From Sthenelais limicola (Eukaryota > Annelida > Polychaeta > Phyllodocida > Sigalionidae), in the NCBI GenBank assembly GCA_942159475.1, contig OW804095.1, forward strand, positions 58,680,773 through 58,744,772: a stretch of DNA of 64,000 bases. The letters are read 5' to 3'. Positions 1 to 9,196 of the stretch are shown piece after piece (position 1 is the stretch's first letter; each line of letters starts with the position of its first letter). Under the pieces are notes generated by a model. It had not been told where the DNA came from. It did no database searches and worked only from the letters and a program-made list of their open reading frames with translations. Made by a program: the position numbers and the translations under genes.

Positions 1-200
1 TTCTTTAGTGATCTGTGTTCTGGCTTTTTCAAAATGTCCATAATACTGTGAAGCATATGGAAATTACACAACGATGTTGTCGTGCCAACTTCTCCTACTG
101 CATTAAATAAACCTGAGTTTTTATCATGTTGCATCATTGGCAAAAACTCAGGTCCATTTTCCAGAACACAAGGTTTTATCTGTAGGAAACTTTTTCCATC
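1..200 (-). pseudogene. MULE-type transposase core, continuation in shifted frame, cut by window edge
   Basis: Directly after the stop of the ORF at 199-2535, the frame starting at minus position 200 (+1 relative) is open to the window edge. It reads ENGPEFLPMM, then QHDKNSGLFNAV, then CNFHMLH. In Mutator-like transposases the second catalytic Asp lies ahead of a C-x2-H pair. Here the Asp of QHDK and the Cys and His of CNFH fit that arrangement, so this is the continuation of the DDE core. The third acidic residue would lie outside the window. The one-base frame change means the copy is mutated, the assembly has an indel, or a splice site was missed. Confidence 0.5.
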
Positions 201-2535
201 AATCTGAACTTGAACAGTTTAAATTTGCGAAAATCACTTGTAAGTGCAGGGCATGGCTCTCTGCACTTTCATTATTACAAATCGTGAATGCACCAACTCT
301 GCCTTTATTTAAAGCATCACAGTATGTAAGTGCACCTGTTTTCAAGCGCATTGCATTAAAGTCATGTTTTATGTCATAGCCAGAAATATATTTACCATAC
401 TCTCTAATGCCCTCTATGTTTTTCTCTGAAGCCAAAACAATGTGGTAGTTACGATTTTGGTCAGAATCTCCTCGCTCAAAATATAAAACATTTTCATAGT
501 TCTGGTTTATTATTTTTTCAGTATTTTCCCATTGGGACTTTGAAATTTCAGTCTCACCAGTTAAGGATGTACTGAGAATGTGTTTATCGACTGTTTTAAA
601 TCGATTTATCATCTCATCTTTAGTTATTAATGTTGGGTTACTTTTGTCCTTCACAGTCACCGGGTTAGGAACAAAACTTAACTCAAGCTGTCTAGGAGTG
701 GCTCCAACTGTTACCCTAGCTATGTCTATTCTGTCACGAGTTGATAGTGTCATTTTTCTATTATCCTGATATCCATCAATACCATGGCAGTTGTCATTTT
801 CTCTTGATTGAGAAATTATCCATTCAGCAAGATTTGACGAGTACAATACAAACTTCATTCTCCACTTGCATTGGAAATGTGGATCTTTACTGGGAAAAAA
901 TTCTAATTTAGCATTGGTATTATTTCGGTCAACTCCCATCTCATTTCTGTGATCATAACATGATCTACAAATATGGCCCTGTGTACATTTATTCCAGTTA
1001 GATGCATGTGGAGTTTTGCAGTTTATACACATTTTGTTACCCAACACATTCTGATTGCAATTTGGGCAACATGGGTTGTCAAGTGTTATTTTTGGTATAT
1101 CTTTAACATATGCACCACACCCTGTTTTGCATTCATCTGTTTTCGAGCTACAATTCAAAGTCAATGAGACTACCTCACATTTCTCTCCACCAACGTATTT
1201 TTTATTTAGACTAAAGCTGCTATCAACCCTCCATGTCTTTCCCCATCGGCTATTATGATGCAGGGAAACAATAGGGGCATCTAATGGCTCATGGATATTT
1301 ACATCCCCGTACATTTCCCATTTTTTCTTTGTGTCAAATGTTATGTCATCAATATACTTTCTTGTTTCTTCACCAACTCTAACCTTGCCTATTTCTATCC
1401 ACTTCTCTTCTAAGAAGTGTAGCAAATCATCGCTATCAATGAAAGTCTGTATTTCATCCACTGTACCTTTTTCTAGCAGACCTCTTTCTGAGCAAGGGAA
1501 ATACTTACGTTTATCTGAACCGTTTTTTAAGTGCACTATTACCCTGATACATGCTAATCTCTTTTCATGGGTGAACTCAATCTTATGGTAATATTTACTG
1601 TGATGAGATGGTATTTTGAATTTCTTATTAGTACATTTCACTGACAATGAAGATGTTTTTTTAGCTTGTTCATTTAGCCAGTTTTCTCCCTTCACAGATA
1701 TGAATTGCTGCACAAGATCCAATGTTTCATTTATGTCCGAACACTTAAATGTCTTTGTCCAAACTGTTCCATTGATCAGCATACATTCAAGTTCAACTTT
1801 TGCCCTATTTAATCTATAGTAGACACTAGGAATTTTTTTAACAACCTGTTTAATGGAGGTAAAATCAAATACATATTCAACTGTAGCTGCTCCATACTTG
1901 ATTGGTTTTTTTGCTATAAACTTCTCATTTGGAATAATACTATCTTCTTTTTTGTTGTTTATGCGGTCTCCATTTTCACTTCCTTGTCTACAATTTAATT
2001 CATTGTCAACTTCAACCTCTGCCATATCTTTCTCTATTCCTTCCTGTCTTACCACCTCATTAATGAAGGGGACATCCCTGTGCCCACAAGCTGCTTTATC
2101 AGGGATAATATCCTTCCAACTAGGTGAAACAGTTTTCTGTGGCGGACATTTTTTTACTCTTTTTTCGTGATTTTGTTGACTTTTAACAGCACTGACAGGG
2201 GCATGAACACAGTCTACTTTATGAGGAACTATATTTCTCCTGTTACTGCTTCCTTCTTTCTCTTCACATTTAACGTTTGATTGCAGGCCAAAGTAGGGTC
2301 TGTTTTGAGATGTTTTAGGAGGGATTTGATGTGCTCTTATACAAGAATTGAATGATGATCCTGTATTTTTTTGTATTATTAATCCAACATCAACTTTGCC
2401 ATGAACAAGCCAAGACATGATAGAACATCTGAGGAAATCGGACCATCGACTTATGTTCTTTAAGTATTGTAATGGTGCTACTTTCACTATCTGTTGTCCA
2501 CTAAGCTTCGATCGGCACAGAAGGTCATAGAGCAT
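199..2535 (-). CDS. MULE-type (Mutator-like) transposase ORF downstream of a Ulp1 protease
   Basis: This is a 778-codon minus-strand ORF. Residues about 1-200 are low-complexity and basic. The middle is probably a mixed alpha/beta domain, followed by a cysteine-rich stretch with repeated C-x2-C pairs (CCPNCNQN, MCINCKTPH, HICRSCYDH) that is probably a zinc-binding domain. The C-terminal ~80 residues contain GYDIKHDFNAMRL and later GRVGAFTICNNES. These match the first-Asp (D-x2-H) block and following strand of MULE/SWIM-type transposases (compare the usual DATHKTN). The ORF stops just after ANLNC, but the domain goes on in another frame to the window edge. It shares its frame with the upstream protease ORF and is separated from it by a single TGA that directly abuts the ATG. 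The family is inferred from motifs only. Confidence 0.6.
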   Translation of the reverse strand: MLYDLLCRSKLSGQQIVKVAPLQYLKNISRWSDFLRCSIMSWLVHGKVDVGLIIQKNTGSSFNSCIRAHQIPPKTSQNRPYFGLQSNVKCEEKEGSSNRRNIVPHKVDCVHAPVSAVKSQQNHEKRVKKCPPQKTVSPSWKDIIPDKAACGHRDVPFINEVVRQEGIEKDMAEVEVDNELNCRQGSENGDRINNKKEDSIIPNEKFIAKKPIKYGAATVEYVFDFTSIKQVVKKIPSVYYRLNRAKVELECMLINGTVWTKTFKCSDINETLDLVQQFISVKGENWLNEQAKKTSSLSVKCTNKKFKIPSHHSKYYHKIEFTHEKRLACIRVIVHLKNGSDKRKYFPCSERGLLEKGTVDEIQTFIDSDDLLHFLEEKWIEIGKVRVGEETRKYIDDITFDTKKKWEMYGDVNIHEPLDAPIVSLHHNSRWGKTWRVDSSFSLNKKYVGGEKCEVVSLTLNCSSKTDECKTGCGAYVKDIPKITLDNPCCPNCNQNVLGNKMCINCKTPHASNWNKCTQGHICRSCYDHRNEMGVDRNNTNAKLEFFPSKDPHFQCKWRMKFVLYSSNLAEWIISQSRENDNCHGIDGYQDNRKMTLSTRDRIDIARVTVGATPRQLELSFVPNPVTVKDKSNPTLITKDEMINRFKTVDKHILSTSLTGETEISKSQWENTEKIINQNYENVLYFERGDSDQNRNYHIVLASEKNIEGIREYGKYISGYDIKHDFNAMRLKTGALTYCDALNKGRVGAFTICNNESAESHALHLQVIFANLNCSSSD

Positions 2536-3321
2536 TCATTCATAAAAAGACAAAGCCATGCCTATGATAACTGCAATTCCACATGCATTGGTGCAATGCT
2601 GTCTAGGATAAAACTTAGAACAATTAGAGTCACAGCTTGCTCCAAATTGACAATTGTCTGAGTGGCACATTTGGAATAGAGCCATGGGCCTTGAAGCTTC
2701 CAATGATATGAAATTTACCATTGCTTTGATGTGTGTGGGAATTTTCCAAGCTAATGTATCAGCATAAACAAAGTGCCCTGAATCAATATCATATGTCCCA
2801 AGAGCAAAATGGTTTCCACTCCTTCGCATAGTACTCAAGTATGTTGCACCATTTTCCTTTCCTACATGCATAACAAATATAATTCTCACACCAGTTAATC
2901 TCTCTCGAAACTGTTTCTGCCATCCTTTTATGCATTGTATGAAAGCATCTTTTTGTTCAAATTTGTTGGCATTAACAATAACAGCTCGTTGTTCAACTGA
3001 ATCCTCATTTATCACTTTTGCTATATCCATTATACACGGCATTGTTAGCCACCTTGAACCACACAAAGACTTCAAATCTTCAACTATAAATGAATTGTTA
3101 CCTATCCTTACTCTTTCATGATCCGGATATTGCTGAATCAATTTTACAAAATGATCTACATCCTCTATTCTTACTCGTCCCGGAAAATTTGATTTATCAT
3201 TATTTTTCTGGGCAACAGACTGGACCCAATTGGTCTCAGAAATAACCTCCTCTTTTGTTTTTTTCTCAATGAAGAACTCTGAACCTAAGAAAATCGGGCC
3301 AAGCATAGATCCCATAGCCAA
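2536..3321 (-). CDS. Ulp1-like (C48) cysteine protease domain of a transposon protein
   Basis: The 261-codon ORF carries a SUMO-protease fold signature. WLTMPCIMDIAKVIN matches the Trp-containing substrate loop, and there is a complete H-D-Q-C set: His171 (NHFAL), Asp188 (YADTL), Gln241 and Cys247 (QHCTNACG). The His-Asp spacing of 17 and Gln-Cys spacing of 6 are those of yeast Ulp1, so the site looks intact. Ulp1 proteases cleave isopeptide bonds to SUMO-like modifiers; several eukaryotic transposon families have captured one, with unclear function. The ATG at 3321 follows an in-frame TAG at about 3331-3333. A 'ttgttgcag' just upstream resembles a splice acceptor, so the ORF may be an exon. 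It ends GAA-TGA-ATG, directly joined to the transposase ORF in the same frame. Confidence 0.78.
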   Translation of the reverse strand: MAMGSMLGPIFLGSEFFIEKKTKEEVISETNWVQSVAQKNNDKSNFPGRVRIEDVDHFVKLIQQYPDHERVRIGNNSFIVEDLKSLCGSRWLTMPCIMDIAKVINEDSVEQRAVIVNANKFEQKDAFIQCIKGWQKQFRERLTGVRIIFVMHVGKENGATYLSTMRRSGNHFALGTYDIDSGHFVYADTLAWKIPTHIKAMVNFISLEASRPMALFQMCHSDNCQFGASCDSNCSKFYPRQHCTNACGIAVIIGMALSFYE

Positions 3322-4282
3322 GATCTACTGCAACAATTGGAATTTGACTTTTACTGATTGCATTTTCAACTTGACTTATAATATTCTCTGGGGGAAGGAA
3401 TTGTGTTGCTTGTGGATTTATCACTGCTGTCCTTATCGAATTCTTGTTAGAAATTAACTCAATTCTTGATGGTCTAACTACCTGAGGTATCATCACATTA
3501 AGAGACAAGGAACGTGCTCTTTTTGAGATGCAGTTTGAGAATTGGGTTTGAGGTACAGGCCCCCCTCCCCGATTTTCCTGCCTGACATGAATGCAATAGA
3601 AATGATTGAAAAACATGTCATCTGAAGTGAAAACCTCTTTACAATCAGGACAACTGATTTGCACCGTGTTAGTTGTTTGAACTTTGACATTTTTCTTTTT
3701 GTATGCAATACACCTTGAAGGTTTGAGAAAATTACCATCACTCTCCTGGGCACTCTCCCTATACAAATTTTGTACCTGACTGTATGGAACAAAAATTAAC
3801 ACTCGCTTTGACATTTCATGCAAAAATCCATTTCCTACCAATGTTTTGGAAGAAGTAACTGCCTGCCTCTTGGTTCCCACACAAGAAAATGAATCAGAAC
3901 CTAAATGAACATTAGACAAAGGATTACCTTTACTTTGAGCTGGTCTGCGTTGAGCTGGTCTGCGTTGAGCTGGTCTGCGTTGAGCTGGTCTGCTTTCGGC
4001 TGGTCTGCTTTCGGCTGGTCTACTGTCGGCTGGTCTACTGTCGGCTGGTCTGCTTTCGGCTGGTCTGCTGTCAGCTGGTCTGCGCTGAACTGGGCTGAGG
4101 TGGACTGGTGTGCTGTCAGCTGGTCTGGGGTGGGCTGGTCTGGGGTGGGCTGATCTAGGGTAGGCTGGCTTCTTGTGGGCTGGTTTCTTGTGGGATGTGG
4201 TGGGCTGGGCTGCAATGGGCTGGGCTATGGTGGGCTGGGCAGTCTGTGGAGGATCCAATATAAAAGCATCATCTGAAACCAC
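3266..4282 (-). CDS. N-terminal part of the Ulp1/MULE protein: Pro-rich repeat plus C2H2 finger
   Basis: This frame is open from 4306, but 'acttttgcag' followed by GTGGTTTCAG at about 4283 looks like a splice acceptor, so I start the exon at 4282. The ATG at 4306 lies only a few bases from the retrotransposon repeat and is probably not the real start. The N-terminal ~110 residues are a five-residue repeat of the type RPA-D/E/Q-S/R encoded by a 15-bp minisatellite. Further on a C2H2 finger reads CPDCKEV...NHFYCIH. The last ~18 codons overlap the protease ORF in a +1 frame. The order finger, protease, cysteine-rich domain, DDE core implies one long protein, split by mutation or by introns I cannot resolve. 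Confidence 0.5.
   Translation of the reverse strand: MVSDDAFILDPPQTAQPTIAQPIAAQPTTSHKKPAHKKPAYPRSAHPRPAHPRPADSTPVHLSPVQRRPADSRPAESRPADSRPADSRPAESRPAESRPAQRRPAQRRPAQRRPAQSKGNPLSNVHLGSDSFSCVGTKRQAVTSSKTLVGNGFLHEMSKRVLIFVPYSQVQNLYRESAQESDGNFLKPSRCIAYKKKNVKVQTTNTVQISCPDCKEVFTSDDMFFNHFYCIHVRQENRGGGPVPQTQFSNCISKRARSLSLNVMIPQVVRPSRIELISNKNSIRTAVINPQATQFLPPENIISQVENAISKSQIPIVAVDLGYGIYAWPDFLRFRVLH
3937..4240. repeat. 15-bp minisatellite inside coding sequence
   Basis: About twenty copies of a 15-bp unit (plus strand GAGCTGGTCTGCGTT and variants TTCGGCTGGTCTGCT, TGTCGGCTGGTCTAC). The unit is a multiple of three, so it adds five residues per copy without shifting frame. Two other frames here are also open because of this periodicity; they are not separate genes. 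Confidence 0.9.
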
Positions 4283-4311
4283 CTGCAAAAGTAATTCATT
4301 CAACATTAATA

Positions 4312-4400
4312 TACGTCACTCATTCCACCTGGACTGTTGGACCATTATTGAGCCTGCACCTGAGCTGCGTTGATGTGCATGCTATTTTAAATTTTTAATC
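4312..4400 (+). repeat. Ngaro copy 1, A1 split direct repeat (5'-truncated)
   Basis: Matches 6255-6343 at constant offset with very few differences, from TACGTCACTCATTCC to TTTTAAATTTTTAATC. Its left edge marks the truncation junction. Confidence 0.85.
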
Positions 4401-4421
4401 TCGTGATTATTATTATTCGAG

Positions 4422-5303
4422 ATGCCTAAGGCAAAGGATTGCAGTAAATGTTCCACTGTGCATTTACCTCCAGTTGGGGAGGAGTGTAAGAGGAATAAGG
4501 CTGATTTTAGTGAAGATTCTGCCTCATTGACAGTTCGTATGAATGGCCTGGAGGCTATTTTACAGAAGCTGGTAACTTCGTTGGACAGTAAGAAGTCTGC
4601 TGACTCCTTGTTGGACCATAAGAAGTCCGCTGATTCCTCGTTGGACAATGAGAAGTCCGCTGAATTTAAATCATCATCTAGCTTTGAGAGCATGGAGGGG
4701 ATCGGTTTTTCGGGAACAGGAAGAAACTCAAGGTGGAACGATTCTATTTACGATGTATCTGGTTACCGTGGTCGTCGTCGCACCAGGTCAAGGTCTAGGT
4801 CCAAGTCAAGGAACAGGACACGCCCATTCGACCAAAATAGAGATCTCAAACGAGGTGAAAGCATTGACAATATTGAATCACTTTTGCTTTTAAATTTGAA
4901 ACTTGTTAGTGTATTGGTAAATGACGAAAGACCATACGATGAGATTGAAGAGGTTGTAAATCATTGTGTTACCATATGTGAGAAATCTAAATCTCAGGTC
5001 TACACAACCAAAGCTAGCATTTTGTATGACCAATCTGTGCGTAATAGAGCCAATAAGGTTGGGTTAATGGCCTTTGCTGACGTTCGTCAGGAAGAGGTAT
5101 TGAGAAGTTATTCTTATGAAAATTCTAAGCAAACTAATGCTTCGGTATCAAAAAATGGTCACAAGAAAGTAAAATTCTGTTTCAAATTCAATGACGACGA
5201 AGGTTGTACTAAATCGCCGTGCAGTTACACTCATGAATGTTCAGGATGCGGATCTGCTGACCATGGCGTCAACTCGTGTGTTTCGTCAGAATGTGACGCA
5301 TAG
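4422..5303 (+). CDS. Ngaro copy 1 gag-like protein with three zinc-binding motifs
   Basis: A 293-residue intact ORF starting 21 nt after A1. The N-terminus has C-x2-C-x3-H-x7-C (CSKC...H...EEC), also present in copy 2. A short repeat SxLDxxKSADS follows, then an Arg/Ser-rich basic stretch. A central helical domain shared with copy 2 contains YDQSVRNRANKVGLMAF and RQEEVLRSYSYENS. The C-terminus has a CCCH-type motif (C-x8-C-x4-C-x3-H, starting CFKF) and a CCHC knuckle (C-x2-C-x4-H-x4-C, CSGCGSADHGVNSC). These are RNA-binding features of retroelement nucleocapsids. It ends at TAG 5301-5303, with the same frame open beyond it. Confidence 0.8.
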   Translation: MPKAKDCSKCSTVHLPPVGEECKRNKADFSEDSASLTVRMNGLEAILQKLVTSLDSKKSADSLLDHKKSADSSLDNEKSAEFKSSSSFESMEGIGFSGTGRNSRWNDSIYDVSGYRGRRRTRSRSRSKSRNRTRPFDQNRDLKRGESIDNIESLLLLNLKLVSVLVNDERPYDEIEEVVNHCVTICEKSKSQVYTTKASILYDQSVRNRANKVGLMAFADVRQEEVLRSYSYENSKQTNASVSKNGHKKVKFCFKFNDDEGCTKSPCSYTHECSGCGSADHGVNSCVSSECDA

Positions 5304-6058
5304 GATGAGGCGGAGGAAACAGGGGTTTCTTTAGATATTGTTGTTGATAACACTATTTGTAACATGGTAATTACCGATTTATGTGATCCGTATGAAGTTT
5401 TTAATGACAGAGTTGCAGTTAGCCATTTTGGTTGTTGTGGTGATTATGTTAATGAGCAATGTCCGGACATATGGAAGGACCCGGAGGTCTCGTTTCTTCT
5501 CGTTGATGCTGTGTTGTCTGTCATGGCCACCCGCGGAGAGTTTGTACACCCTGTTGATGTTGCAACACGCTTATTATTCCCTGTCTCCTCCGATTTATGC
5601 CAACTTTGATAGTATTCGAGGTATTTATGGCGATATTTGCGAACTTGTTACGGAGTTGGAGGCCGATTATGCGCGTATTTATTACGTGATTGATGTTTTC
5701 TCATCTCCTAAGACTCCTCGATACCGAGTCGTTGATGTTTATGCTGCCATTGGTTGTCGCGGTAAATTTGAATGTAGTTATATTCTGGCGGACTGTATTG
5801 TTCGCCTTAACCCTTGCTGTTTTGCAAGCGTTATACTCTGTCTATCTGACAGTTACTTATGCACTTATATCAGTTTATTCTGCTGTATTATTGGGTATTT
5901 CGATGTGAACCCCCAGGTAGAATCTTATGATCTCATTGTGATATGAAATGTAAATTTGTTTACAACTGCTATCTCTGTGTGGTCTGCGTACAGGCCCTTG
6001 TTTGTGTACTAGCCCATGATTGTATACTTGATATTTCTCTTTCTTGGTTTGGCTCTTT
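5304..6058 (+). pseudogene. Ngaro copy 1 pol remnant without enzymatic domains
   Basis: The gag frame stays open past the TAG (GAT GAG GCG GAG) as far as 5609, encoding an acidic segment comparable to the start of pol in copy 2 (DIVVDN here, DIAIDS there). A second open stretch in another frame covers about 5604-5946. No reverse transcriptase, RNase H or recombinase motif appears in any frame, so the catalytic part was deleted or has decayed. Tyr- and Cys-rich residues in the remainder match nothing I recognise. Confidence 0.55.
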
Positions 6059-6508
6059 GGTGAGAATAAACCCTTGCTTTGCTGGGTTCATGGCCAAACC
6101 TTGTCTTCGTTATATATCATTATTAATGGTAAAGCTAAGTCCCCTCAACATATGTGGAATCGAGCCATCGATGATTATATTTGGGGCTGACACAGCATCT
6201 AATTATGACGTAATGCACCTGCATCATATGGACCAATCAGTGGCCCGCAACTATTACGTCACTCATTCCACCTGGACTGTTGGACCATTATTAAGCCTGC
6301 ACCTGAGCTGCGTTGATGTGCATACTATTTTAAATTTTTAATCTTACCCTTTTTTGTGCTGTGTATGTATTGTTACATGTGTTTTTGCTTGTATGTATTA
6401 ATGATATGTATTGGGTGAGAATAAACCCTTGCTTTGCTGGGTTCATGGCCAAACCTTGTCTTTGTTATATATCATTATTAATAGTAAAGCTAAGTCCCCC
6501 CAACATAT
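6059..6508 (+). repeat. Ngaro copy 1 B1-A2-B2 terminal block
   Basis: B1 6059-6153 and B2 6414-6508 both start GGTGAGAATAAACCC, contain an AATAAA, and end near CAACATAT. A2 lies between them. This contiguous B1-A2-B2 block is diagnostic of Ngaro-type split direct repeats. Confidence 0.85.
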
Positions 6509-6519
6509 TGATTATATAT

Positions 6520-7633
6520 GGGCACTTCTCATGAAACGTCGACAGAGGTCCTAGACCTGTATTTCATGATAATGAGTCATTTAGAAAAAAATAGCTTGGT
6601 ATCTGACTGGCTCCTATTTCACCCAATGCTAGATGCATATATGGGCACAGAATGTAGGCAAAAACACAGAGGATTTATATCTGGTTCTAAGAACTAATAA
6701 AGAAATAATTCTGGATGTTTATTGAGGTGGAAATATTTGAAAATGAGAAAGAATTTCCAACTCATTTGTTCTGTATGGCTGAACAGAGATGGGTTACTGA
6801 ATTTTGTGTAGGAGCGTCATCCCGGGAATGCGCGTTAACAGCCTATAAATAAGGAACAAATAGCATTTGAGCATCAATATTTCATCAGGGACATGTTATT
6901 TGAATATGCTATTTGTTATTATTTTTTTTTTGAAAAAGATATAATGAAGCCTAATTTAGTCCTAGGCCGTCGTCACCCGTCATTCCGCGTCACATTGCCT
7001 ACATTTGTACGAATTTTGTAAGCACACTGGTGATAACAATAACGGAGATAAGTATAGAAAAATATACATTTCCTGAAAGAGTAATAGTTCTTCTTTGCAA
7101 TGAAACAAAAATAAAAGACATGCCACGATTTGTATTGACCCAGCGAATGACGGAATAATCAATTCCACAAATTTAATTGCAATTTTGATGTTTTTCACGT
7201 TTTTTTGTTCATGTCATATCTTTGTTAATTCCAATCATATAAACCTACAAATGGTATCATGTATTCCTAGGAACACGCTCCTTATTCCCATAGGCATTCT
7301 AAGATGATATGAATATTATTCCTATTGATTTTTATAATCGTTGCTAGTACACTATTGTAATTTATATTTGAAAAGGCTGTTATAATCCACTTTTTGGTGA
7401 AATAATAATATTGTACCTGAATACAGTAAATTTCTATGCTTATTACCTTGGCGAATATTTGAGATTTTTACAAAATTTCAAAAACATTGAATATCCTAAC
7501 ATGTCTATCAGATCCTAAAGTAGTATGCTTATACAACCATTCTATCTATTAATAGAGATATGACGCTTGGACTTTGATATTTGTGTTTCCCCATGTAATT
7601 AGGGCCCTTGTTGACGTTTCATGAGAAGTGCCC
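6520..7633. mobile_element. Non-autonomous inverted-repeat element, about 1.1 kb
   Basis: The left end GGGCACTTCTCATGAAACGT is the reverse complement of the right end (ACGTTTCATGAGAAGTGCCC, ending 7633). Both ends are bordered by ATAT (6516-6519 and 7634-7637), which could be a 4-bp target duplication or part of the repeat. The AT-rich interior holds no convincing gene. It begins only 11 bases after the end of Ngaro copy 1. Confidence 0.75.
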
Positions 7634-7781
7634 ATATTTTTCTGCTAGTAAATGAGCAATATATTACATACCTGTGCAAATGTGACAGACGATGTGGTTC
7701 AGATCGGTGTAAATGTCCTTGGGGCAGGAACATTTTCTGAGTTGAGCACCTGTAATATAATAGTAAAAAACAAAATTAGTC

Positions 7782-8031
7782 AAAGAATCGATGATAATAA
7801 CATTTATCAACAGTATACACAAACAATCTTAGAATGCTAATAGATCTTCGGAATTCTTTTCATAATAATAACTTACTCAGTTGAGTATCTATAAATTATC
7901 AATTAAAAGAATCAATGATAATAACATTTATCAACAATATACACAGAATACCTAGAATGCTAATAGATCTTCTGAATTCTTTTCATAATAATAACTTACT
8001 AAGTTGAGTATGTATCTATAAATTATCAATT
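7782..8031. repeat. Tandem duplication, about 124 bp, two diverged copies
   Basis: Copies 7782-7904 and 7906-8031 share ATGATAATAACATTTATCAA, GAATGCTAATAGATCTTC and CTATAAATTATCAATT with scattered differences, so the duplication is not very recent. Confidence 0.85.
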
Positions 8032-9196
8032 CTTGGAATAAAAGTGATGGTATCTTACACTGAAGAAAAAAGTTAACTAGGCAGTCGTTGGTGGTGCGAT
8101 AATTGTATGTAAACACGTTGTGACAATGTTTATAAAACAGAAGTAAGTGATTATTATGTGACTAGGTATTTTAGTGAGCAACATAACCCATAGACTGACG
8201 GACCAGGTCTATGAAAAATGGCAGTCGGGCCTTGAACTTTTAAAAAGCACTGGTCCGACTGGCCATGAGAAAATTGGGAGGTCCAATTTCATCAGCTGTC
8301 CCTTATAATTCAATAAACTCACCATAGGTTCCATAAATCTGGGTAAGATTACAAATGAATAATATAAGGCTCAGGAATTAGAGCTATTGAATATCGATGA
8401 GCATCTAGTTCTCCATCTCCTTCAGTCTTTAATAATCTTTTTTCTCTCGACACTTTCTGTCTTTCTCCTCTTTACGTCCCTAGCCTCTCTCACCAATGTC
8501 AGTTATAGTCTGTCATGACAAAATTAGAACACTTTCTAGACCTGAGATACAGTTTTTCAAGGTCCTAAGAATCACCAAACCCATTCTGTGCATCAATCGC
8601 TTTGGTATCCTTATTAATATTATAATCCTCCCAGATTCGTCTACTAAAAAGTCTACTATTATGTTCTAAACATTCGAATATACATATACAATTGTAAAAT
8701 ATCAGATTCTAAGGCCTTGGTAAATTAAGATTCCAAGACTTTCAAGGAATTCAAGGTCCAGTAATACCAACATGCTAACAACGATGTCAGCGTCTAAATA
8801 CGATGCTACAATCTGTATGACAAAACCTATGATTTTGTTTGGGTAAATTTGAAGTCTTCTTGAAGTATGAGCAGTTACTATTGCACCTAGAATATTTATT
8901 CAGATTCTATACATGGGCCTATACCCGATTTCTAAAAGTAAATTAGAAGGTAAAATTACCTCCAGAATGCACCATTTGATTCTGAAGATGCAGGGCAGAG
9001 CTTCATAGAAAATGAAAATGAAATAATTTAGATTCTCAATAAATGTATATAATCAAAGGTACAGTACTGTCTTTTCATCTTTATCTTACTTCTAACTTAG
9101 CCCCCCCCCCCTCCAATGTAATGTAGGCTGTTTATGAGGCATTACATTCGGACTCTGGAAAATCTAGTCGGGCCATGAACTCTCAAATAGTCATGG
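8032..9196. other. AT-rich stretch without a recognisable gene
   Basis: No ORF with codon-like composition. Near 8222-8263 a short imperfect inverted pair (CAGTCGGGCC and GGTCCGACTG) stands out, with a related fragment around 9165. A poly-C run sits at about 9101-9112. Confidence 0.5.

Larger units (their letters stand above)
4312..6508 (+). mobile_element. Ngaro-like (DIRS order) retrotransposon, 5'-truncated, gag only
   Basis: Split direct repeats show the type. A1 (4312-4400) recurs as the distal part of A2 (within 6154-6413, matching 6255-6343, constant offset 1,943). B1 (6059-6153) recurs as B2 (6414-6508, offset 355). The order A1-ORF-B1-A2-B2 is the arrangement of Ngaro/PAT-type tyrosine-recombinase elements. 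A1 lacks the first ~100 bases present in A2, so the 5' end is truncated. B1 and B2 differ at only a few positions, so insertion was fairly recent. Between gag and B1 only the beginning of pol can be recognised; RT, RNase H and recombinase are absent. The element lies just upstream of a probable exon of the minus-strand MULE gene. Confidence 0.82.

Noticed and set aside
137..379. Plus-strand ORF at the window start
   Set aside because: Shadow of the minus-strand transposase frame, which carries the conserved motifs.
3901..4373. Several long open frames on both strands over the RPA repeat
   Set aside because: They exist only because the 15-bp unit is a multiple of three; just one of them connects to a recognisable domain.
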